In this document: piece by piece, positions 14,867-21,472 of the stretch | Position numbering within the stretch: position 1 is the stretch's first letter | Layout: every line of letters begins with the position of its first letter | Program-made: the position numbers and the translations under genes | Notes under the pieces: generated by a model | Told to the model about the DNA's origin: nothing | What the model saw: only the letters and a program-made list of their open reading frames with translations | The model's database searches: none | Source: an uncultured Erwinia sp. | GTDB taxonomy: Bacteria; Pseudomonadota; Gammaproteobacteria; Enterobacterales; Enterobacteriaceae | Assembly (NCBI GenBank): GCA_946221915.1 | Contig: CAMIKG010000073.1 | Coordinates: 1 to 21,473, forward strand | Length of the DNA stretch: 21,473 nt | Reading direction: 5' to 3'

Positions 14867-15594
14867 TACTTCTCTCCCTTCGCCTGCATGGCTTGCGTAT
14901 TCAGGGAGGCCAGTTCGGCGGCAACCTGGTTGTCCAGCCGGCGCAGACGCACCGCATGAATAATAAAGGCGCAAATCGCCGTCGGAATGCCCCACATGGC
15001 GATATGCAGCGGCTCAGTCTGAATACCGCCCGACTCCAGCATAAAGTTGTGCATAAAGATAATCGCGCCAAAAGCGACAAAGATATCTTCTCCGAAGAAC
15101 AGGCCGACGTTGTCGGTGGCGGCGGACATTGCACGCAGGCGGTAACGCACCTGCGGCGGCAGTTCACCGTACTGGTTTTCCGCCGCACCTTCCGCCATTG
15201 GCGCCAGCAGCGGGCGCACCATCTGCGGGTGACCACCCAGGCTGGTCAGCCCCAGCGCCGCCGTGGCTTCACGCACAAACAGATAGACAATCAGCAGGCG
15301 GCCAGCCGTGGCGCTTTTGATATGGGCAATCCACGCCTGGGCGCGCTCTTTCAAGCCGTGACGCTCCACCAGACCAATCACCGCCAGCGGAATAAGCAGA
15401 ATAAACGGCAGGTTACGGGTATTTAAAAAGCCCGCGCCCAGTTTTTCCAGAATCACGTCGATGGGCATACTGGCGGCCAGACCGGTGATAATGCCCGAAG
15501 CAATCACCACCAGTACCGGGTTAAAGCGCATTAAAAAACCGATGACAATGGCAGCAATGCCAAGCAGCGGCCAGAGATTGACAGCGTTTTCCAT
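14866..15594 (-). CDS. DUF969 family membrane protein, putative transporter subunit
   Basis: The 242-residue protein has five or six hydrophobic helices: residues 7-22, 26-42 and 61-78 are clear, with more between about 95 and 120 and near 180-220. Between them is a conserved-looking loop with VREATAALGLTSLGGHPQMV and DNVGLFFGEDIFVAFGA. It belongs to the DUF969 family and is translationally coupled (TAATG) to the DUF979 gene, so the two probably form one complex. GGGGAG lies five bases before the ATG. A hairpin followed by five T residues lies between pxpA and this gene, so expression may be lower than that of pxpBCA. Function in 5-oxoproline movement is inference. Confidence 0.85.
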   Translation of the reverse strand: MENAVNLWPLLGIAAIVIGFLMRFNPVLVVIASGIITGLAASMPIDVILEKLGAGFLNTRNLPFILLIPLAVIGLVERHGLKERAQAWIAHIKSATAGRLLIVYLFVREATAALGLTSLGGHPQMVRPLLAPMAEGAAENQYGELPPQVRYRLRAMSAATDNVGLFFGEDIFVAFGAIIFMHNFMLESGGIQTEPLHIAMWGIPTAICAFIIHAVRLRRLDNQVAAELASLNTQAMQAKGEK

Positions 15595-15610
15595 AATAAC
15601 TCCCCGGGAT

Positions 15611-15636
15611 AAAAACTCCCCGGCGACGCCGGAGAG
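15611..15636 (-). terminator. Internal terminator-like hairpin between pxpA and the DUF969 gene
   Basis: On the minus strand CTCTCCGGC and GCCGGGGAG pair around a three-base loop with one mismatch and are followed by TTTTT. It occupies most of the 58-nt gap between pxpA and the DUF969 gene. Right after it the bases CCGGGGAGTT are repeated, the second copy forming the ribosome site. It may act as a partial terminator or attenuator separating the catabolic enzymes from the membrane pair, pcp and nei. Confidence 0.6.
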
Positions 15637-15652
15637 AGAAAAGCGTGCAGCG

Positions 15653-16390
15653 TTATGCGCTGGTCACATTAATCTGTTGTGCGGCAAAGGTATCGCGCAG
15701 ACGAACGGCAAAGGCCAGCGCATGCGCGCCGTCGCCATGCAGGCACACCGTTTCGGCAAGCACCGCAACCTGTTCGCCGCTGACCGCGCGCACGCTGCCA
15801 TCACGCACCATCTGCAATGTCTGGGCGATTGCCTGTTGCTCATCGTCGATCAGCGCGCCTGGCTGACTGCGCGGCACCAGCGTACCGTCGGCCTGATAGC
15901 CGCGATCGGCAAACACTTCCTGCCGCGTACGCAGCCCCAGACGTTGTGCGGCGCGGATTGACTCGCTATTCGCCAGCCCCACCAGCACCAGTTGCGGATC
16001 GACGGCGTACACTGCGCGGGCAATGGCCTCCGCCAGCAGCGGATCGACCGCCGCCTGGTTATACAGCATGCCGTGCGGTTTCACGTGCGCCAGTTTACCG
16101 CCCTCGCTTTCTGCAAGCGTTTTCAGTGCGCCAATCTGATACAGCACCTGCGCATACACCGTCTCCGGCGGCAGCTGCATCGCGGTACGGCCAAAGTTTT
16201 CGCGGTCCGGGAAACTGGGGTGCGCGCCAATCGCCACGCCGAACTCCAGCGCCCAGCGCACCGACTGCAGCATGGTTTGCGCATCACCGGCGTGAAAACC
16301 GCAGGCAATATTGGCGGAACTGACCAGCTGCAACAGCTGACGATCGCTGCCGCTGCCTTCACCGAGATCGGCATTTAAATCAACCTTCAT
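15653..16390 (-). CDS. pxpA: 5-oxoprolinase subunit A (LamB/YcsF family)
   Basis: PxpA, with PxpB and PxpC, forms the prokaryotic ATP-dependent 5-oxoprolinase that opens 5-oxoproline to glutamate. The 245-residue protein (E. coli 244) has the LamB/YcsF signature at its N-terminus (MKVDLNADLGEG), then ANIACGFHAGD with the expected metal- and substrate-binding residues, AHPSFPDRENFGR, and HVKPHGMLYN. The start is the ATG at 16390, because it begins the family motif and overlaps the pxpC stop in an ATGA junction; a start five codons upstream lies deeper in pxpC. The last of three tightly coupled subunit genes, followed by a terminator-like hairpin. Confidence 0.97.
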   Translation of the reverse strand: MKVDLNADLGEGSGSDRQLLQLVSSANIACGFHAGDAQTMLQSVRWALEFGVAIGAHPSFPDRENFGRTAMQLPPETVYAQVLYQIGALKTLAESEGGKLAHVKPHGMLYNQAAVDPLLAEAIARAVYAVDPQLVLVGLANSESIRAAQRLGLRTRQEVFADRGYQADGTLVPRSQPGALIDDEQQAIAQTLQMVRDGSVRAVSGEQVAVLAETVCLHGDGAHALAFAVRLRDTFAAQQINVTSA

Positions 16391-17313
16391 TCCTGTAATC
16401 CCCATGCCATTTGATCAAGCACCCGCTGTTGCTCCCGTTTCGCCAGCAGCGCTTCGTCCAGCGTACAGTGGACAAAATGCAGTGGTTCGCCGAGACGCAG
16501 CTGTGCCAGATGGTAGAGATCCGCCTCGATCACACAGGCGATGCGTGGATAGCCGCCGGTGGTTTGCGCGTCGGCCATCAGCACAATCGGCTGGCCGTTA
16601 GGCGGTACCTGGATCACGCCCGGCAACAGGCCGTGCGACAGCAGGTCGCGTTCGCTGTTGCGGATCAACGAGCGTCCCTGCAAACGGTAGCCCATACGGT
16701 TACTTTGCGGGCTGAGTTTCCACGAGGTGCGCCAGAACGCTTCCTGCGATTCGCGGCTGAACTCATGGAATTCCGGACCTGGCAGCGCGCGCACGCGGTT
16801 GCCCCACAGCAACTGACGCACTCCTGCGGATTTGCCAAACTCGCGCGTGGGCTGCCGCAGCGGCAGCTGGTCGCCATCGGCAATCCGCCGTCCCTGCCAG
16901 CCGCCGAACCCGGCCTTCTGGTCGGTACTGAATGAGCCCAGCAGCGGCGGCAGGTCAAAACCGCCATCCACAGCCAGATAACTGCGCATGCCGTGCAGCG
17001 GTTTCGCCAGCGTTAACACCTGCCCGGCTTTCACCGGGATACGCCAGCCCGTCCACACTGGCTTGCCATCCAGTTTCGCCGCACAGCCTGCGCCAGTCAG
17101 CGCAATCCAGCCGTCGCGGCCAAACCCGGCGCTAAACTGGCCGAGGGTGATCTCCAGTACCGCGTCATCCGCGTCATTCCCCACCAGCAGATTGGCGGTT
17201 TTCATCGCCGGAACATCCAGCACACCACCGCTGCTGATGCCGAACTGCCGCCAGCCGGTCCGTCCCGCATCCTGAATCGACGTGCTCATTCCGGCACGCA
17301 TAATTGTCAGCAT
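16387..17313 (-). CDS. pxpC: 5-oxoprolinase subunit C
   Basis: PxpC is the biotin-dependent-carboxylase-like subunit of 5-oxoprolinase (the YbgK/KipA type; related to the second half of urea amidolyase domains). The 308-residue protein (E. coli 310) begins MLTIMRAGMSTSIQDAGRTG and has the family segments LTGAGC (near residue 73), GMRSYLAVDGGFD (about 108-120), SNRMGYRLQG (about 205-214) and SHGLLPGVIQVPPNGQPIVLM. It overlaps pxpB by 7 nt and pxpA by 4 nt, so the three subunits are made in step. GGAGGG inside the end of pxpB is its ribosome site. Confidence 0.97.
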   Translation of the reverse strand: MLTIMRAGMSTSIQDAGRTGWRQFGISSGGVLDVPAMKTANLLVGNDADDAVLEITLGQFSAGFGRDGWIALTGAGCAAKLDGKPVWTGWRIPVKAGQVLTLAKPLHGMRSYLAVDGGFDLPPLLGSFSTDQKAGFGGWQGRRIADGDQLPLRQPTREFGKSAGVRQLLWGNRVRALPGPEFHEFSRESQEAFWRTSWKLSPQSNRMGYRLQGRSLIRNSERDLLSHGLLPGVIQVPPNGQPIVLMADAQTTGGYPRIACVIEADLYHLAQLRLGEPLHFVHCTLDEALLAKREQQRVLDQMAWGLQE

Positions 17314-17963
17314 ACGCCCTCCTTACTGGGTATAAAACGGATGCTGTCGCCCGGGCGCAACAGGGTGGGCGGTTGCTGTGACGGATCAAACAGGGTGATA
17401 TCGCTGCGGCCGATCAGCTGCCAGCCGCCTGGCGTCGCCAGCGGATAGATGCCGGTCTGGCTGCCGCCAATACCGACCGATCCGGCAGGCACCACCAGCC
17501 GCGGCTCGGCGCGGCGCGGGGTATGCAGACGACTGTCCAGCCCGCCCAGATAGGGGAAACCGGGCTGGAAGCCAATAAAGTAGACCACGTACTGGGTCGA
17601 GGCGTGTAATTCGACCACCTCTCTGGCGCTCAGCTGGCTGTGTTGCGCCACCGCATCCAGATCGGGCCCTGCCTCGCCGCCATAAATCACCGGTATTTCA
17701 ATCAGGCGCGATTCCGGCACCAGAGATTCACTCTCTTCCCACCAGCGCTGCAGGCGCTCAATCGCATCCAGCGCAGTGTTTTGCGGATCGGCTAATACCA
17801 CGGTCAGATTATTCATGCCGGGTATGGTTTCAACCACTTGCGGATAGCTTTTCAGGCGCTCGCTCAGTCCCCAAATTCGTTGCTGGCTCTCAAGGGAAAC
17901 CGGCGGTTCCAGCTCAAGCACTACAGCGCGTTCCCCTAACAGGTAACAGCGTGCTCGTTGCAA
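17307..17963 (-). CDS. pxpB: 5-oxoprolinase subunit B (TTG start)
   Basis: PxpB is the YbgJ/KipI-like subunit of 5-oxoprolinase. Key family segments are IPGMNNLTV (near residue 48) and GFQPGFPYLGGLD...HTPRRAEPR...PAGSVGIGG...YPLATPGGW in the C-terminal half. I place the start at a TTG (17963): GGAGG lies six bases before it, and the resulting 218 residues, beginning MQRARCYLLGE, equal the E. coli protein. The upstream in-frame ATG at 17984 would add seven residues, has no good ribosome site and would put the GGAGG inside the gene. First gene of the operon, with a TTGACA promoter upstream. Confidence 0.94.
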   Translation of the reverse strand: MQRARCYLLGERAVVLELEPPVSLESQQRIWGLSERLKSYPQVVETIPGMNNLTVVLADPQNTALDAIERLQRWWEESESLVPESRLIEIPVIYGGEAGPDLDAVAQHSQLSAREVVELHASTQYVVYFIGFQPGFPYLGGLDSRLHTPRRAEPRLVVPAGSVGIGGSQTGIYPLATPGGWQLIGRSDITLFDPSQQPPTLLRPGDSIRFIPSKEGVC

Positions 17964-18000
17964 TATGCACCTCCAGACGTTCATTACGTCATCAGCTTAT

Positions 18001-18017
18001 CTATTTCGAACAAATAG
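18001..18017. promoter_or_regulatory. Palindrome at the pxpB start site, possible operator
   Basis: CTATTT and AAATAG form perfect 6-nt arms around CGAAC. The element starts at the edge of the predicted -10 hexamer and covers the expected transcription start of the pxpB operon, the usual place for a repressor site. No regulator gene lies nearby, so the binding protein is unknown. Confidence 0.45.
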
Positions 18018-18045
18018 TTATGCTAAACAAGCAAGGTGGTGTCAA
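18017..18045 (-). promoter_or_regulatory. Promoter of the pxpBCA operon
   Basis: A perfect -35 TTGACA (18040-18045) is separated by 17 nt from CATAAC (18017-18022, four of six matches to TATAAT). The start would be near 18010, giving a leader of about 47 nt before the TTG start of pxpB. Confidence 0.6.
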
Positions 18046-18053
18046 TGATTTTG

Positions 18054-18079
18054 CACCCTGCGCCGGATGACGCAGGGTG
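18054..18079 (-). terminator. Hairpin after ybgI, weak terminator or REP-like
   Basis: Perfect 9-nt arms CACCCTGCG and CGCAGGGTG enclose an eight-base loop, 12 nt in the 3' direction from the ybgI stop. No T-run follows on the minus strand. GCCGGATGACGC on the plus strand recalls the core of enterobacterial REP units, so it may be a single degenerate REP rather than a true terminator. It separates the ybgA-phr-ybgI operon from the pxpB promoter. Confidence 0.5.
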
Positions 18080-18090
18080 GATGGCAACGA

Positions 18091-18834
18091 TCAGGCGGGA
18101 TTGTCGATATCGACGAAGGTCACATCAAGGCCATGATTCGCCGCTAACCATTCACCGAGCGCGCGGATACCGGCACGTTCTGTGGCATGGTGACCCGCGG
18201 CAAAGAAATGCACGCCGTTTTCGCGCGCGCTGTGAATGGTCTTTTCCGACACTTCACCGGTAATAAAGGCGTCGACGCCATAAGCAATGGCGTCATCGAT
18301 ATAGCCCTGACCTCCCCCCGTACACCAGGCGATACGACGAATGCGCTCTGGCGCATTATCGCCACAGTGCAGCGGCGTGCGTCCCAGCCGTTGTTCAATA
18401 CGCTGCGCCAGCTGTTCGCCCGTTGGCGCGTCTGGCAGTTCACCCCACGGCAACAGCAGGGCGATTTCGCCACGCACTTCGATATCCAGAAGTTGCGCCA
18501 GCAGCGCGTTATTGCCGAGCTGCGCGTGACCATCCAGCGGCAGGTGCCAGCCATACAGGTTAATGTCATTGGCCAGCAGGGTCTTCAGCCGGTTGCGTTT
18601 CATCCCTTTGATCGCCGGGGATTCGCTTTTCCAGAAGTAACCGTGGTGCACCAGCACCGCATCCGCCTGCAACCGCACCGCTTCGTCCAGCAGTGCCTGG
18701 CACGCCGTCACGCCGGTGACCACTTTACGGACTTCACTGCGCCCTTCCACCTGCAAGCCGTTTGGCGCGTAGTCGCTAAACGCTGCCGTATTCAGCAGCT
18801 GGTTGACGATATTTTCCAGTTCAAAATTGCGCAT
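18091..18834 (-). CDS. ybgI: NIF3-family dinuclear metal protein YbgI
   Basis: YbgI forms a toroidal hexamer with two metal ions per subunit; its exact reaction is not settled, despite the old name GTP cyclohydrolase 1 type 2 homologue. The 247-residue protein has the E. coli length with the start MRNFELENIV at 18834; an ATG 11 codons upstream lies inside phr. Expected metal ligands are present: His63-His64 (LVHHGYFW), His97 and Asp101 (GWHLPLDGH), His215 and Glu219 (AGHHATERAG). It begins four nt after phr. In E. coli dtpD lies between the two genes, so direct coupling to photolyase is a difference here. Confidence 0.96.
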   Translation of the reverse strand: MRNFELENIVNQLLNTAAFSDYAPNGLQVEGRSEVRKVVTGVTACQALLDEAVRLQADAVLVHHGYFWKSESPAIKGMKRNRLKTLLANDINLYGWHLPLDGHAQLGNNALLAQLLDIEVRGEIALLLPWGELPDAPTGEQLAQRIEQRLGRTPLHCGDNAPERIRRIAWCTGGGQGYIDDAIAYGVDAFITGEVSEKTIHSARENGVHFFAAGHHATERAGIRALGEWLAANHGLDVTFVDIDNPA

Positions 18835-18838
18835 TCTT

Positions 18839-20269
18839 TTATCCTGCCTGTTTGCGGGCAGCCTCAAAGGCCGCCAGTGTCCTGTTACGAGCTTCCTTAT
18901 GGTCTACGATTGGCGACGGATAATCGAGTTTTTGCTTATTTTTCTTTGCCCACTGCTGCGGCTGGTGAATGCCTTCGTCCGGCACATCACGTAATTCCGG
19001 CAGCCAGTGGCGGATAAATTCCCCTCTGGCATCAAAGCGTTCACCCTGGGTGGTAGGATTGAAAATGCGGAAGTAAGGCGCCGCATCCGTTCCGGTTGAT
19101 GCCGCCCACTGCCAGCCGCCGTTATTCGCCGCAAGATCGCCATCGATAAGCTGCGAAATAAAGTAACGCTCTCCGGCGCGCCAGTCGATCAGCAGATCTT
19201 TTACCAGAAAACTGGCGGTGATCATGCGTAAACGGTTATGCATCCAGCCGGTGCTGTTCAGCTGACGCATCGCGGCATCGACAATCGGGTAACCCGTTTT
19301 GCCCTGCTGCCAGGCCTTCAGTTGCTCGTCACTTCCCTGCCACTGCACCTTATTGGTCCAGGCGGTAAAGGGCTGATGGCGGCACAGCGCCGGGTACGCC
19401 ACCAGCAGATGGCGGTAAAACTCTCGCCAAATCAGTTCATTGAGCCAGACGAAACTCTTGTCGCCTTCGAGCGCGCCGGGATGCTGATGCAGTAAACGAT
19501 GCAGGCACTGACGCGGCGACAGCACCCCCGTCGCCAGGTACACCGACAGGCGGCTGGTACCATCAATGGCGGGAATATCGCGCTGTTCCGCGTAATCCAT
19601 TACCGACTGCTGGCAGAAGTGACGCAGCTGTTTCAGCGCCGCCTGCTCGCCGGCAGGAAACAGGTCAGGGTCAAAGGGTTCACGCGGATAGTCAAACGGC
19701 TCCAGCGCAGGCAACTCACTGGGCGGCGTCGTGTCACGCGCTTTTGGCGCTGGCAGGCACTCTGGCAATCCCTGCTGCAGACGGCGCACAAAGGCTTTGC
19801 TGAACGGCGTAAACACTTTGTACATCTCATTATTGCCCGTTTGCACTGAGCCCGGCGGCAACAGCAGGCTGTCATCAAAGCCCTGCGCCATGATGTCGTG
19901 ATCGAACAGGGCTTTTTCCGCTGCGGCGTCGCGCCGTACTTCATTCACTTCATACTGGTAGTTATAAAACAGCCGATCCACTTTATGCTGCTGGCAAAAC
20001 GTCACCAGTTGATCAACTGAAGCAGCAAAATCACTGCATTGCAGGTAGTGCAGCGTAATGCCGCGCTCCGCCAGCGCCTGTTGCAGCAGACGCAGGTTTT
20101 CATAAATAAACGCCGCCTGGCGCGGCGCCATATCATGCTGCTGCCACTGCTGCGGCGTGGCGATAAACAGGGCAATCACTTTTGCATCCGCACTGCGGCA
20201 CGCCGCGTGCAGCGCGCTGTTATCATGGATGCGCAGATCGTTGCGCAGCCAGACCAGATGGGTGGTCAT
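18839..20269 (-). CDS. phr: Deoxyribodipyrimidine photolyase (CPD photolyase)
   Basis: Phr uses blue light to split cyclobutane pyrimidine dimers in DNA. The 476-residue protein (E. coli 472) has the N-terminal Rossmann antenna domain, with Glu110 (YNYQYEVNEVRRD) in the folate-antenna pocket, and the helical FAD domain. The electron-transfer tryptophans line up with a constant offset of four from E. coli: Trp310, Trp363 and Trp386. The FAD segment NNGGWQWAASTGTDAAPYFR is intact. It begins 8 nt after ybgA, and its AAGGAG ribosome site overlaps the ybgA stop, so the two are coupled. Confidence 0.97.
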   Translation of the reverse strand: MTTHLVWLRNDLRIHDNSALHAACRSADAKVIALFIATPQQWQQHDMAPRQAAFIYENLRLLQQALAERGITLHYLQCSDFAASVDQLVTFCQQHKVDRLFYNYQYEVNEVRRDAAAEKALFDHDIMAQGFDDSLLLPPGSVQTGNNEMYKVFTPFSKAFVRRLQQGLPECLPAPKARDTTPPSELPALEPFDYPREPFDPDLFPAGEQAALKQLRHFCQQSVMDYAEQRDIPAIDGTSRLSVYLATGVLSPRQCLHRLLHQHPGALEGDKSFVWLNELIWREFYRHLLVAYPALCRHQPFTAWTNKVQWQGSDEQLKAWQQGKTGYPIVDAAMRQLNSTGWMHNRLRMITASFLVKDLLIDWRAGERYFISQLIDGDLAANNGGWQWAASTGTDAAPYFRIFNPTTQGERFDARGEFIRHWLPELRDVPDEGIHQPQQWAKKNKQKLDYPSPIVDHKEARNRTLAAFEAARKQAG

Positions 20270-20277
20270 AACGCTCC

Positions 20278-21234
20278 TTAAAGACCGTAGCGCAGACGCA
20301 GCGCTTCCGGCCAGGGTTCAAAATAACGCTGCTGCGCCAGATAAACGTCCGGGAATTCCTTCATGTAATGCTTCAGCAGGGTGATCGGCGCCAGCAACGG
20401 TTGCAGACCGCGACGATAACGATCGATCAGCGCCGCCAGCTCCTGGCGCTGTGGTGAGGTCAGCTGGCGACGGAAATAGCCCTGCACATGCATCAGCACA
20501 TTGGTGTGGTTGCTGCGCGTGGCGGGTTGTGACAGCAGATCCATCAGCCGCTGGCGATACTCGCTCGCATACGCTTCCAGCGAATCCCACTGATCGATAG
20601 CGGCGACAAACGGCCCCAGCGCGCGGTAGCCGGGTTGTGAATGGGCCAGCAGCAGCAATTTATAGCGGCTGTGATAGGCAATCAGGCCATGGCGGGTTAA
20701 CCCGCCTTTCCACAACTGGTTAAATTCATGCAGCGCATAGACGCGGGTGACAAAATTTTCCCGAATAGCGTCATCATGCAGACGGCCATCCTCTTCCACC
20801 GGCAACCACGGCATGGCGCGCATCAGTTCACGGGTATAGATACCGGTGCCAGCCTTGCGATTGTTATTGGTGGCGGGTTCGTACACCCGTACCCGTTCCA
20901 TGCCACAGCTGGGCGATTTGGCGCAAACGATATAGCCACACAGATGCTGCAGGCGCGCCACTTTGTCACGGGAAAACGCCTGCATTTGCTGCGTGAGATC
21001 ATCGCCGCCCTCTTTGCTGAAGCACAGCGCCACATCATCGCTCGCCTCTTTCACCAGCCGCAGCGCCGGGCGCGGCGTCGGAAGACCAATGGCCATTTCC
21101 GGGCAGACCGCTTCATAACGCACAAAGGGAGAGAGTTCCTCGGTGGCAAAGGCAAAACGTTTATGCCCGCCATCGAAGCGCACATTGTCACCCAGCAAGC
21201 AGGCACTGATACCGACAGGGATTTTTTCGCTCAT
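20278..21234 (-). CDS. ybgA: DUF523-DUF1722 protein (YbgA, RudS-like desulfidase)
   Basis: The 318-residue protein joins an N-terminal DUF523/TudS domain (about 1-150) to a C-terminal DUF1722 domain (about 185-310). E. coli YbgA, at about 169 residues, has only the second. TudS proteins are [4Fe-4S] thiouracil desulfidases, and RudS proteins with this same two-domain layout are reported to remove sulfur from 4-thiouridine in tRNA. Candidate cluster ligands are Cys12 (ISACLLGD), Cys44 (AVCPEMAIG) and Cys110 (SPSCGMERV). Cys71, Cys99 and Cys104 are additional. It heads an operon with photolyase. AAAGG 10 nt before the ATG is the likely ribosome site. The specific reaction is family-based inference. 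Confidence 0.88.
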   Translation of the reverse strand: MSEKIPVGISACLLGDNVRFDGGHKRFAFATEELSPFVRYEAVCPEMAIGLPTPRPALRLVKEASDDVALCFSKEGGDDLTQQMQAFSRDKVARLQHLCGYIVCAKSPSCGMERVRVYEPATNNNRKAGTGIYTRELMRAMPWLPVEEDGRLHDDAIRENFVTRVYALHEFNQLWKGGLTRHGLIAYHSRYKLLLLAHSQPGYRALGPFVAAIDQWDSLEAYASEYRQRLMDLLSQPATRSNHTNVLMHVQGYFRRQLTSPQRQELAALIDRYRRGLQPLLAPITLLKHYMKEFPDVYLAQQRYFEPWPEALRLRYGL

Positions 21235-21235
21235 A

Positions 21236-21264
21236 CCTATACAACCTTTAAAGTTTTGTACAGG
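21236..21264. promoter_or_regulatory. 9+9 inverted repeat abutting the ybgA start
   Basis: On the coding strand CCTGTACAA and TTGTATAGG (eight of nine positions complementary) flank an 11-nt spacer that contains the AAAGG ribosome site. The right arm ends one base before the ATG. TGTACA half-sites recall targets of MerR-family regulators such as MlrA. As RNA it could also fold and hide the ribosome site. Regulator unknown. Confidence 0.5.
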
Positions 21265-21269
21265 TTTTA

Positions 21270-21275
21270 AGTGTA
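21270..21275 (-). promoter_or_regulatory. Possible ybgA -10 element
   Basis: TACACT lies just upstream of the inverted repeat, so transcription would start near 21263, inside its left arm. No good -35 is found 16-18 nt upstream, so an activator, a stress sigma factor or a different promoter may be involved. Confidence 0.3.
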
Positions 21276-21355
21276 GCGCAAAGCAAAGTGCTCTGCACCT
21301 GGTGGATGAGAATCAAATGACGGGCATAAAAAACCCGCCTGGAGGCTAATGCTTG

Positions 21356-21472
21356 TCAGTTAAACATTTTACCGTGCTGTGCCCGCGCTGCCGGACTGTT
21401 CCTGCGGTCTGGCTGGTCCTCGCGCCACGCTGCGCGCGGTGCCTTCACTTCACTCGTCAGCCTGACGGACCG
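21356..21472 (-). CDS. 3' end of an unidentified reading frame (partial)
   Basis: The minus strand is open for 38 codons from the window edge to a TGA at 21356-21358. The predicted tail is basic and rich in Arg and Ala, including KAPRAAWRED and ending HGKMFN. Base composition is GC-rich with a few AGG codons, unlike the AT-rich spacer next to it. A T-run (GGGTTTTTT on this strand) follows 23 nt after the stop, but its hairpin is poor. It could be the end of a real gene or a chance frame in a GC-rich repeat. I do not recognise it. Confidence 0.3.
   Translation of the reverse strand, partial: RSVRLTSEVKAPRAAWREDQPDRRNSPAARAQHGKMFN

Noticed and set aside
14867..14995. 43-codon N-terminal extension of the DUF979 protein
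   Set aside because: It lies inside the DUF969 gene, lacks membrane character, and the ATG at 14866 is a classic coupled start.
18054..18079. Full BIME/REP repeat element
   Set aside because: Only a GCCGGATG-like core is present in a single copy; no second unit or family in the window, so I list it only as a hairpin.
21318..21350. Terminator for the right-edge fragment
   Set aside because: The minus strand has GGCGGGTTTTTT, but the left arm does not pair beyond GCC/GGC, so at best it is a decayed terminator.
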